A stretch of 64,000 nucleotides of DNA from CAZNSX01 sp964575845. Lineage in GTDB: Bacteria; UBA8248; CAZNSX01. Numbering within the stretch: the stretch's first letter is position 1; the number at the start of each line of letters is the position of its first letter. The notes under the pieces are model-generated. The model made no database searches, had not been told where the DNA came from, and saw only the letters and a list, made by a program, of their open reading frames with translations. The DNA lies in contig CAZNSX010000005.1 in NCBI GenBank assembly GCA_964575845.1, forward strand, positions 253,759-317,758, written 5' to 3'. Shown here piece after piece: positions 34,636 to 42,162 of this stretch. Both the position numbers and the translations under genes were made by a program.

Positions 34636-35316
34636 TCAGTGTTTTCCGGGCGAGAGGACTTTGCCATCCCTCGTGGAAAGGATGTAAGCCTCGAGGGCTT
34701 TCATCTTCGCGTCATCATCGGCGAGCTTCTTCCCCTCCAGAGGATTCTCGATGCACCAGTTGATCATATCCCGAAGCAGGGCCACCTTCTTGAGCTGAGT
34801 CTGGAACTTGGGATAAGTCTCGGGGTGGGTATTGGAGGCGTCGGGATGGCACATGTCGCAGGAGATGCCATTAGTGCCCAGAGCCGGGTCGTGGAAGAGC
34901 TTATAGCCCGCGTCTATGACCCGTTTGAGCCCCATCTCCCAGATCTTTTTCTCCCTTTGAGAATGGGGCTTTCCGTGCGCAAGTAGAATCCGGCCCTTCC
35001 CGTTGTAAGTGCCCCCTGCATTCCCCACGTCAAGGTTCATGCTGGCCGAAACGACCTGAAGCCTATCCTCTCGGGTGACTCTTAAGGTTATCCTCTCCTC
35101 ACAGTACCGGGAGAGGTCCATCAGGAGGGAAGCCACGCGTGCGGCCTTTTCCCGTGGCATTATCTCCCCCTTTGACATTCCTTCCACTATGACCATTTTC
35201 CGGCCGTCACAGGCTCTTACCACGAGAGGCTGCTCCCCCTCAGCCTTGAGGGAGAGGAGGGCAAACCCCGTGGAGATCAAAACCGCTATCAAGATAACAG
35301 CAACACTCTTTCTCAT
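34636..35316 (-). CDS. Periplasmic monoheme cytochrome c, thiosulfate-dehydrogenase/SoxA-like
   Basis: 226 residues from ATG 35316 (GAGGAG about ten bases upstream), with signal peptide MRKSVAVILIAVLISTGFAL. One heme site, CDMCH, at about 153-157. After it comes LRDMINWCIENPLEGKKLAD and KALEAYILS. The M-x-x-C-I-x-N-P block followed by LxAYI is also seen in SoxA/TsdA-type cytochromes, where a Cys or Met binds heme iron. The N-terminal 110 residues have no heme motif. It is last in a three-gene operon with a Tat-exported phosphoesterase and a di-heme peroxidase, and probably passes electrons to or from the latter. Confidence 0.8.
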   Translation of the reverse strand: MRKSVAVILIAVLISTGFALLSLKAEGEQPLVVRACDGRKMVIVEGMSKGEIMPREKAARVASLLMDLSRYCEERITLRVTREDRLQVVSASMNLDVGNAGGTYNGKGRILLAHGKPHSQREKKIWEMGLKRVIDAGYKLFHDPALGTNGISCDMCHPDASNTHPETYPKFQTQLKKVALLRDMINWCIENPLEGKKLADDDAKMKALEAYILSTRDGKVLSPGKH

Positions 35317-35333
35317 ATCCCGTATCTCCTCTC

Positions 35334-36407
35334 TTAATAAGATGGAGCCGACCAAGACGCGGGATAAGCTGGGACCTCCCCCGAGGCGAGCCTCTCGTAG
35401 CTGACCTTCATGGGCTCCCTGTCCCAGAGCTTATAGAGCTTATTGACCTGACCGCTCCCCAGCACTTCCACCGTCCCCCAGCCGCAGGCGTCAAACTGGT
35501 TGAAGGGGTCGGCCCGGTCCATCTGAAAGGTTAGCCGCGGTAGCCCAGAGGGTGGATAGGGCCAGGGCCAGGCCGTGGAGAGGACACCGTGAAAGGAGAT
35601 GTTCTTTATCCGGTTCGTGAGCACCTGGTGAGTATGGCCATGGATCACGGTTACGGCTTCGAATGGAAAAAGAAGAGTCTGCACCTCTTCGGCGTCATCG
35701 GTCCAGAAGTTCCAGGAGCGGTAGTATTTATAGAGGGGGGAGTGGGAGAACACGATAATGGGAGTGTTCTCACTGATACGCGAGAGGTCATCTCTAAGCC
35801 ACTCCCGCTGGTCCTTGCCGACAGTGAAACGGGTCTGCACAGGATTATCCAGCCCCGCCACCGTCTTCATCCGCTCCATGGGAGTCATCCCCTTCGCGGT
35901 CCAGAAATCCTCCTCTACTACGCTGTTCAGCACGACAAAATGAACCCCCTTATGGTCAAAGCTGTAGGTGTCCTTTCCGAAGAGCTCCCGCCACTTCTTG
36001 CCCATATCCAGATACCAGTCGTGCTCGCCCACCATCATGTAGACCTTGGCCTTGAGGCCGTCCAGGAGCTTCTTGCCAAGCTGCAGTTCCTCCTCCCTCC
36101 CGAGCTGGGCGAGGTCTCCGCCGAAAAGCACAAAGTCGGGCTGGGGGCTGAGGGCGTTAACATCGGCCACCGCCTTCTCCATAGCCTTGATGAACCGGTG
36201 CCCGGGGCCGAATTCGGCATAGAGGTGGGCGTCAGAAATGTAGGCAAAGGTGAAAGGGGTGACCCCTTCTGCCCGAGCACTCGTGAGTCCCCACCGCAGG
36301 CAAAAAGGCCCTGTGGCCAGGGTTGAAAGCGCGGTAGCGGCGCCGACCTTGAGGAAACGCCTTCGGCTGAGCCCATCCTTTTCCTTATTGTTTACCATCC
36401 CTTCCAT
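35334..36407 (-). CDS. Tat-exported calcineurin-like metallophosphoesterase
   Basis: 357 residues. The N-terminus carries a twin-arginine signal, SRRRFLKVGAATALS, ending near SARAEG. Metal motifs follow in order: YISDAHLY (D-x-H), LFGGDLAQLG (GGD), MMVGEHDWYL (family GNHD, with Glu in place of Asn), VFSHSPLYKY (H) and VIHGHTHQVL (GHxH). Family members cleave phosphate esters with two metal ions in the periplasm. The Glu in place of the bridging Asn is notable. It lies between a MauG/CcpA-type peroxidase gene and a cytochrome gene. Tat export fits a protein that folds with its metals in the cytoplasm. Confidence 0.88.
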   Translation of the reverse strand: MEGMVNNKEKDGLSRRRFLKVGAATALSTLATGPFCLRWGLTSARAEGVTPFTFAYISDAHLYAEFGPGHRFIKAMEKAVADVNALSPQPDFVLFGGDLAQLGREEELQLGKKLLDGLKAKVYMMVGEHDWYLDMGKKWRELFGKDTYSFDHKGVHFVVLNSVVEEDFWTAKGMTPMERMKTVAGLDNPVQTRFTVGKDQREWLRDDLSRISENTPIIVFSHSPLYKYYRSWNFWTDDAEEVQTLLFPFEAVTVIHGHTHQVLTNRIKNISFHGVLSTAWPWPYPPSGLPRLTFQMDRADPFNQFDACGWGTVEVLGSGQVNKLYKLWDREPMKVSYERLASGEVPAYPASWSAPSY

Positions 36408-36467
36408 AGAGCACCTCCTCTTGGAGAGTGACCCTCATCTCGGGCTCGGCGCCCGGACTTCTCCCCT

Positions 36468-37595
36468 TCATGGGCTGACCTTCTCTACCAGAGCTTTGAG
36501 GTCGCTGCTTGTGAGGCTTTTCATGAATTCAACAAGGGCGGCTTTCTCCTCCTCTGTTAGGTTGAGTGGCCTTATCCCGCCATCGAGATGGGGGTTGGGG
36601 TTCCCGCCCCGATTGTAGAGCTCCACGACATCCTCGAGCGTGGCCTCACTTCCATCATGCATGTAAGGGGCGGTGAGGGCAATGTCCCGGAGGGAAGGGG
36701 TCTTGAAGGCCCCGAGGTCGCTCACCTTCCCCGTGACGATAAAACGTCCGAGCTCTGAAAGCTTGGCTTTCTTGGCCGCCTCGACCGCGCCCTCCTTGAC
36801 AAGGTCCTCCCCCTTCTCGGCCCTCCGCATCAGCTCTATGACCTCTTTGTCCACTCCCACGCCCACGTTATGGAATTTGTTGTCGGAGAAGGAGGCGAAA
36901 AAGTCGGTGATCTCATGACAGGTAACGCACCTCGCCTTTCCACGGAAGAGCTCAAGACCCCTTTGGGCGGCCGGGCTAAGCGCTCCCTTTTCCTGCTCAT
37001 ATACGAAGCGGTCAAAGGGGGAGTTCCCCGAAAGAAGCGTACGCTCGAAGGCGGCAACGGCCATGACAACCTTGTTTATATCGATTTCCCCCCCGAATAC
37101 CTTCCCGAATGCCTCACGGTACTCAGCTATGCCCTTGAGCTTCTCCACCAGGGCCTCGTGGGAGGGCATTCCCATCTCCACGGGGTTTATGAGGGGCTGC
37201 TTTGCCTGCTCTTCAAGGGTGGGGGCCCTTCCGTCCCAGAACTGGACCTCAAAGAGGGCCGCGTTCAGGACCGTGGGGCTGTTGCGCGTGCCCTTGAGGT
37301 CCTTTATCCCCAAGGCCACCTTCCTTCCATCTGCAAAGCCTTTTTCCGGGTCATGGCAGGTGGCGCAGCTTACGCTGTCGTCAATGGAGAGGCGCTTATC
37401 AAAATAGAGCTTCCTGCCGAGCTCCACCTTCTCCCCGGTGAGAGGGTTGTCCCCGGGAATCTCGGGCTCTATGAGGCCGAGGGGAGCCTTGAGCTCAAAG
37501 CTTGAGGCCTCGCCGGTTCGGAAGACCCACCCTCCCAGTATGAGCAGGGCTGAGAGCGCCGGTCCCAGGAGCTTCAGGGTACTCCTTGAGCTCAT
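36468..37595 (-). CDS. Di-heme cytochrome c peroxidase (CcpA/MauG family)
   Basis: 375 residues with signal peptide. Two heme c sites: SCATCHDPEKGF (Cys 77/80, His 81) and RCVTCHEITDFF in the second half. The family sequences ELGRKLYFDKRLS, GTRNSPTVLNA, FWDGRAPTLEEQ and FKTPSLRDIALTAPYMHDGS are all present. The enzyme reduces H2O2 with cytochrome electrons, or oxidises a protein or small substrate in MauG-type members. GAGGGAAAGA precedes the ATG. It leads the operon that continues with the phosphoesterase and the monoheme cytochrome, 60 and 17 bases apart. Confidence 0.92.
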   Translation of the reverse strand: MSSRSTLKLLGPALSALLILGGWVFRTGEASSFELKAPLGLIEPEIPGDNPLTGEKVELGRKLYFDKRLSIDDSVSCATCHDPEKGFADGRKVALGIKDLKGTRNSPTVLNAALFEVQFWDGRAPTLEEQAKQPLINPVEMGMPSHEALVEKLKGIAEYREAFGKVFGGEIDINKVVMAVAAFERTLLSGNSPFDRFVYEQEKGALSPAAQRGLELFRGKARCVTCHEITDFFASFSDNKFHNVGVGVDKEVIELMRRAEKGEDLVKEGAVEAAKKAKLSELGRFIVTGKVSDLGAFKTPSLRDIALTAPYMHDGSEATLEDVVELYNRGGNPNPHLDGGIRPLNLTEEEKAALVEFMKSLTSSDLKALVEKVSP

Positions 37596-37861
37596 TGTTC
37601 TTTCCCTCCTCTAACCTCTGGGCACGCATGGAAGGTTTCAGGGAGGAGCGCAGCCCCCTGAGGGGCCGGCACTGAATTTCTCGGAAATAAGTGGTTACCT
37701 CATGGGAAATAATGACATCATGCAACCCCTAATAGATAAAGGCTACTGCGAGATCGTCTAAATTCTAGGTGGCCATAGAACCCCGGTCAAGTGAAATATT
37801 TCTCACGCAAGACGGAAACCGGAGAGAAGCCCTCCTTGAGAGGATCTCATCCCCTTCTCTC

Positions 37862-38455
37862 TCATTCCGCGTCCTCTCCGGGCTCCATGCCCTCTTTCCC
37901 GCTGAAGCCCCAGTTGGCCAGGTGCTCCCCGAAGGACCAGTACTCGCGGTTAGGGGGCCAGTAGACAAGGGGTTTCAGTTTCTTGGGGTCCAGGCGCTCC
38001 CCCTTTTCCAGAAACCTCTCTTCCACATGAACCGCCAGCACCTCCCCGATGAAGAGGTCGTGAACCCCCAGTGAGACCACTTCTTTTACCCGGCACTCGA
38101 TGTTGACCGGGCAATTATCGACCAGGGGGGCCTTGACCCGACTGGCCTTCTTGGCAATGAGCTTGGCCTTCTTGAACTTATCCACGTCCCTTCCCGAGAC
38201 AATCCCGCACCAGTCGGTCTCCCGCAGGAGGCTCTCGTTGGGGAGGTTAACCACAAACTCCCCCGATGCCTTGATCAGCCCCGAGGAGTGCCGCCCCGGC
38301 CGGATGGCCACGGATATGTGGGGAGGCTCTGAGCAGGCAATCCCCGCCCAGGCCGCAGTCATCAGGTTTGCATTCTTCCCTTCCTCCCCCGAGCTTATCA
38401 GAACCGCGGGAGTGGGGATGAAATTAACTGAGGGTTTAAGCGTCTTCTTGGCCAT
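37862..38455 (-). CDS. Flavin reductase-like / FMN-binding split-barrel protein
   Basis: 197 residues. The family pattern is clear: VNFIPTPAVLISSGEEGKNA, NLMTAAWAGIACSEPPHISV, RPGRHSSGLIKASGEFVVNL, and CVNVECRV-like PVNIECRVKEVVSLG with a C-terminal YWPPNREYWSFGE. Such proteins bind FMN and reduce flavin or ferric compounds with NAD(P)H, or act as flavoredoxins in anaerobes. The cupin gene lies 40 bases upstream on the same strand. The start Met has GGAGGGGAAC before it. Confidence 0.88.
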   Translation of the reverse strand: MAKKTLKPSVNFIPTPAVLISSGEEGKNANLMTAAWAGIACSEPPHISVAIRPGRHSSGLIKASGEFVVNLPNESLLRETDWCGIVSGRDVDKFKKAKLIAKKASRVKAPLVDNCPVNIECRVKEVVSLGVHDLFIGEVLAVHVEERFLEKGERLDPKKLKPLVYWPPNREYWSFGEHLANWGFSGKEGMEPGEDAE

Positions 38456-38495
38456 GTTCCCCTCCTAAGCGGGCTCAGGGCCCGCGCTCAGTGAC

Positions 38496-38870
38496 CTATC
38501 GGTCCTCTCTCCCCTCGTACTCATGGGCCACGCTCTTTCCATGAAATACGGCGAAAACAGTGCAGCCGTCAGGGTAACTGTAGGGCCCGTGCTCCACGTC
38601 CCATCCGAAAACGTAATCTCCCCTCCGGAGAGTCTTGCCAGCGACGCACATGGTCCCGTCAAGAACGACCAAACTGTGGTAGGAGTTATGGGTATGAAGG
38701 GGCTCCTCGTAGCCCGGAGGGAACTTCACCAGGACATCCACCCGGCCGAGTTCCCTATCCTCGGAGAGCACCTTCACTTTAATCCCTTCGGGGAGTCGCA
38801 GTAGGGTTGTATCATCCCGCCACTCAAGCTCATCCGTGTTGATGGCTATGAAATCATGTTTTCCGGCCAT
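38496..38870 (-). CDS. Small cupin-domain protein (ChrR-like)
   Basis: 124 residues from ATG 38870, where GGAGG lies eight bases upstream; the longer in-frame version to 38945 lacks this. Cupin motif 1 appears as FPPGYEEPLHTHNSYHSLVV (His-x-His and following His) and motif 2 as GDYVFGWDVEHGPYSYPDGC. One or more of these His bind a metal. ChrR-like cupins act as anti-sigma zinc sensors or as small dioxygenases; nothing here decides. It heads a two-gene unit with the flavin reductase and is divergent from the flavoprotein pair. Confidence 0.85.
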   Translation of the reverse strand: MAGKHDFIAINTDELEWRDDTTLLRLPEGIKVKVLSEDRELGRVDVLVKFPPGYEEPLHTHNSYHSLVVLDGTMCVAGKTLRRGDYVFGWDVEHGPYSYPDGCTVFAVFHGKSVAHEYEGREDR

Positions 38871-38982
38871 AGAGAAATCCTCCTTCAGGTTGGCAGTGGC
38901 CCCCTGCTGTTTCAAGCCTGACCCATGATAATTATTCCCCACCAAATTGTGAAGGCAAAATCGCTCCCGCCCTCCTTCGCCA

Positions 38983-39011
38983 TTGACCGGGAATTTTGAA
39001 GAAAATAAGAT
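38983..39011 (+). promoter_or_regulatory. Candidate promoter of the tandem flavoprotein genes
   Basis: TTGACC (38983-38988) and TAAGAT (39005-39010) are 16 bases apart in an AT-rich patch; a TATAAT follows at 39011-39016. The first flavoprotein start codon is 70 bases downstream. Confidence 0.4.
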
Positions 39012-39083
39012 ATAATTGAATAAGTTAGCACTTTCTTAAGGCAAACCCTTTTCGGGTCTCAGGCCGGGAGCGGATGGTCAGCT

Positions 39084-40523
39084 TTGAAGACAATGGCAAA
39101 GGGTTATATATCCCTTCCTGAGGGAGGGCGGGTAGCCATCATCGGAGCCGGGCCCGCGGGCTCCTTCTTCGCGCTCCACCTTATTGAAGGAGGCCGGCGC
39201 AAAGGGCGCTCCTTCAAGGTCAGGATTTTCGACAAGAAGAGCTTTCAGCGCTTCGGGCCCCCCGGATGCAACATGTGCGCGGGAGCTATAAGCAGCAAGC
39301 TTGTGGCCTCTCTCGGTCAATTGGGCGTCCGCCTCCCCTCTAACCTCATCCTCCACAGGGTGGATGGATATACCCTCCATATGGGACACCGGTGGGTGGA
39401 CATACTGGAAGACCCCACCCTTTCCATCTTCTCGGTCTTTCGGGGAGGAGGCCCCACCAAGGAGTTTGCGATCGAGAACGAGGCGTGCGGCTTCGACCAG
39501 AGCATGCTCAATGAGGCCATTGCCCGGGGAGCCGAATTTACAAACTGCTTCGTCAGCGGCGTTGAGGTTCAAGGTGATGGAGGCCCGGCTACGGTCAGCT
39601 ACGACTATTACCGGGAAAGCTGGCAAGCAGACCTCGTTGTCGGGGCATTCGGCGTCAATACCACCATGACCGAGCGGCTGGGGTTCGGCTACAAGCCTCC
39701 GAAGACTTGGCATACCTGCCAGGCGGAGGTCTTGGTGGGAAGGGACTTCAACCGCAGGGTACTCAGGGACAGAATCCACATATTCAACAGTGAGAACCGA
39801 AAGTTCAAGTATCTCGCCTTCACCCCCAAGGGAGATTTTGTGACGGTCTCGGCGATAGGGAAGTGGATCAAGATCCATGAGCTCGAGGAAGAGCTGGGGA
39901 GCTCTCCGGCACGGGAGTTCCTTCCGGCGGACTGGCGGGTCTCCTGCCACTGCCACCCCTCTCTTCCAGTCGGCTCGGCCCGAAGGCCGAGAGCCGACCG
40001 CCTCCTGATCCTGGGAGATGCCTATCTCTCCCGCTATCTCAAGAGCGGAATAGAGTCAGCCTTTCTCTCCGCCTCACTGGCGGCGGGAGCGGTCCTGGAA
40101 CACGACGTTTCGGAAGAGAGCCTGAGGCGGTATTACTTTGACCCCTGCCGGGCCAATTTCGTTGCGGACAACGCTTACGGGCGGCTTATCTTCAGATTCT
40201 ATGACTTCGTCTCATCCCATGCCGTCCTCTCTGAAGCCAACCTGAGGCAGGTGCACGCCGAGAACGGGCAAGAAAATCCCGAAAAGAGGAGCCTCTCGAC
40301 AATCCTCTGGAATATTTTCACCGGGGACACCCCTTACAAGAAGATTTTGCTAAAGGGCCTCTCCCCCGCCCTGACGCTCAAGATGGTAGGGCGGGTTCTG
40401 CAAGGGCTTGCGGGGAGGCTCTGGGGCTCTGAGGAAAGGGAGCAGCCCCTTCCTGGAGCCGGAAGCAAGCCCCCCGCGGAAGTGGCCGATGCGACACCCG
40501 AGACCCGCCATCCCAAGGCCTAG
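39084..40523 (+). CDS. FAD-dependent oxidoreductase, geranylgeranyl-reductase-like (copy 1)
   Basis: 479 residues. The N-terminal dinucleotide-binding motif is GRVAIIGAGPAGSFFALHL. FGPPGCNMCAGAISSKLV is the Cys-containing block typical of geranylgeranyl reductase/FixC-type flavoproteins. LLILGDAYLSRYLKSGIESAF is the second FAD motif (usually GDAAGxxxPxxxxGI, here altered). Such enzymes saturate isoprenoid chains or feed electrons to quinones. The downstream gene is a divergent paralogue overlapping its 3' end. A 60-residue Pro/Glu-rich tail is extra. ATG at 39084 or at 39093 is possible. Confidence 0.85.
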   Translation: MKTMAKGYISLPEGGRVAIIGAGPAGSFFALHLIEGGRRKGRSFKVRIFDKKSFQRFGPPGCNMCAGAISSKLVASLGQLGVRLPSNLILHRVDGYTLHMGHRWVDILEDPTLSIFSVFRGGGPTKEFAIENEACGFDQSMLNEAIARGAEFTNCFVSGVEVQGDGGPATVSYDYYRESWQADLVVGAFGVNTTMTERLGFGYKPPKTWHTCQAEVLVGRDFNRRVLRDRIHIFNSENRKFKYLAFTPKGDFVTVSAIGKWIKIHELEEELGSSPAREFLPADWRVSCHCHPSLPVGSARRPRADRLLILGDAYLSRYLKSGIESAFLSASLAAGAVLEHDVSEESLRRYYFDPCRANFVADNAYGRLIFRFYDFVSSHAVLSEANLRQVHAENGQENPEKRSLSTILWNIFTGDTPYKKILLKGLSPALTLKMVGRVLQGLAGRLWGSEEREQPLPGAGSKPPAEVADATPETRHPKA

Positions 40524-41838
40524 AGACCCCTCCCTGGGGCCCCTCCGCGATGGCGGGAGGGTGGTGATTATCGGGGGCGGACCCGCCGGTGTCGGTTGCG
40601 CCCTTGAACTCGTGAACCTATCCCGCAAGCTCGGCCTAAAAATCCATGTCTCCATGTATGAGTTCAAGCACTTTGGCGAAAGGGCCCCTCACTATAATCA
40701 GTGTGTGGGGGTTCTCTCCCCCCCGGTCGTCTCGATCCTGGAGGAGAAACTCTCCGTTCCCTTTCCTCACCACCTTGCAACCCGCACCATCACGGACTAC
40801 GTCCTCCATTCAGAGGGAGAGGCTCTCCCCCTTCAGGAAGAGGAGGAGCCTTCTTACGCCTTTCGAAGGACCCAGTTTGACCATTACATGCTGGAGAGGG
40901 CGCGCGCCGAAGGGGTGGAGGTCGTGGAGGCCCACGTCGTGGACTTCGAGCTTCATAATTGGGGCGCAGTTGTATACAGCGACCGGGATAATCGGGAGGC
41001 GGACCTGATTGTGGGCGCATTTGGGATGGAATTCGGCACCGCGAGGATCTTCGAGCGAAGAACCCCTTACAGGCAGCCCCGCTTTCTTAACTCCATCGTC
41101 ACCAAGGTCCATCCCAGCGAGGAGTTCCTCGAGTCCTTCGGCAACTCGATCCACGCCTTTATTCCTTCCCTGGAGAGGGTGGAATTCGGGGCCATAACCC
41201 CAAAGGCGAACCACCTGACCGTCAACATAGCCGGACGGGATATAAGCTCTCTCTGGATGGACCGCTTCCTTGAGCTCCCGGCCGTTAAAGCCTGCCTGCC
41301 CCGGCTGCCCGGGGACTTGCACCCGCCGGACTCCCCCCTGGGAAAGAACGATTTCCAGTACTTCATGGGGCGCTTTCCAATCTCGGTTGCCCGCGGGATT
41401 TTCGGCGACCGCTACGTGATCCTGGGGGATGCCGCGGGTCTCGTGAGGCCCTTCAAGGGCAAAGGGATAAACTCGGGGCTCCTCTCGGGCATCCTGGCCG
41501 CCGAGGCCATCCTGCATTCAGGGGTCTCCCGGAATGCCCTTCAGTCCCACTTTGAAAGAGACCCCTTCTACAGGGACATCCGGGCCGATAAGCCCTACGG
41601 CCAGGCCCTCCGCCTGATGGCGAGGCTCACCTCGCGGCTCGGCCTCATGGATGAGGTTATCGAGGCGGCCCGGCTGGACCCGCGCCTGAGGGAAGCCCTT
41701 TTCAACTGCGTCTCCGCACACAAGCTCTACCGCCAGATTCTCTTCCACCTCTTCAGGCCCCGTTTGCTCGGACGCCTGGCCTTGCGGGCGGGAAGCCTCC
41801 CTTTCAGGAGGGCAAGTGCTTCCTTGAAAGTACAGTAG
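40489..41838 (+). CDS. FAD-dependent oxidoreductase, geranylgeranyl-reductase-like (copy 2)
   Basis: 449 residues from ATG 40489, which overlaps the previous gene by 35 bases; the longer frame to 40408 lies wholly inside it. FAD motif GRVVIIGGGPAGVGCALEL, the block HYNQCVGVLSPPVVSILEEK with one Cys, and the second FAD motif YVILGDAAGLVRPFKGKGI are all present, the last closer to the family consensus than in copy 1. The two proteins follow the same layout but are well diverged. Their overlap implies co-translation and possibly a heteromeric enzyme. A 12-bp palindrome covers the stop codon. Confidence 0.85.
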   Translation: MRHPRPAIPRPRDPSLGPLRDGGRVVIIGGGPAGVGCALELVNLSRKLGLKIHVSMYEFKHFGERAPHYNQCVGVLSPPVVSILEEKLSVPFPHHLATRTITDYVLHSEGEALPLQEEEEPSYAFRRTQFDHYMLERARAEGVEVVEAHVVDFELHNWGAVVYSDRDNREADLIVGAFGMEFGTARIFERRTPYRQPRFLNSIVTKVHPSEEFLESFGNSIHAFIPSLERVEFGAITPKANHLTVNIAGRDISSLWMDRFLELPAVKACLPRLPGDLHPPDSPLGKNDFQYFMGRFPISVARGIFGDRYVILGDAAGLVRPFKGKGINSGLLSGILAAEAILHSGVSRNALQSHFERDPFYRDIRADKPYGQALRLMARLTSRLGLMDEVIEAARLDPRLREALFNCVSAHKLYRQILFHLFRPRLLGRLALRAGSLPFRRASASLKVQ

Positions 41839-41862
41839 GGGCGAGGGGCTCCTCGCCCCTAC
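41835..41862. repeat. REP-like palindrome overlapping the stop of the second flavoprotein
   Basis: GTAGGGGCGAGG (41835-41846) and CCTCGCCCCTAC (41851-41862) are exact reverse complements with a 4-base loop. There is no T tract. GTAGGGGCGA...TCGCCCCTAC palindromes occur as dispersed intergenic repeats in a number of bacterial genomes; here it may double as an mRNA end. Confidence 0.65.
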
Positions 41863-41960
41863 AATGGCTTGAGATTGACAAGATAATCCTCTAAAATACA
41901 ATTGCTCAACAAGAGAGGCCACGGTGTGCGAGGCCCGGTCGAGGGGTTTTAGGCCGGTTT

Positions 41961-42107
41961 ATACAGTCTGCATAAACCAGCGGCACTTGATTGGGAAACG
42001 CGAGTAGCTGCTTGACATGAGGGGCCTTGCGCGAAAAGATCAGAAGACACGGGAACTTCTTATGCAGAAGCAAACAGGCTGTGTTTCGCGTTTTATGCAG
42101 ACTGTAT
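41961..42107. mobile_element. 147-bp element bounded by perfect 16-bp inverted repeats
   Basis: ATACAGTCTGCATAAA (41961-41976) and TTTATGCAGACTGTAT (42092-42107) are exact reverse complements. Inside, AAACGCGA (41996-42003) pairs with TCGCGTTT (42086-42093), so the right arm reads as a continuous 22-base sequence while the left arm is interrupted by about 19 bases. A third TATGCAGA lies within the palindrome CTTCT-TATGC-AGAAG (42056-42070). No target duplication is visible. It could be a MITE-like element, a recombination site, or a set of operator sites for the gene that follows. Confidence 0.5.
42012..42040 (+). promoter_or_regulatory. Candidate promoter of the SIR2-NTPase gene
   Basis: Perfect TTGACA (42012-42017), 17 bases, then AAAGAT (42035-42040). 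The palindrome with TATGCAGA (42056-42070) lies just after the expected transcription start, where an operator would act. Confidence 0.45.
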
Positions 42108-42162
42108 GATCATTCTTAGCTGGCTAAGCGGTCGGCGGCGCTGAATGCGCAGAGGGGGATTT

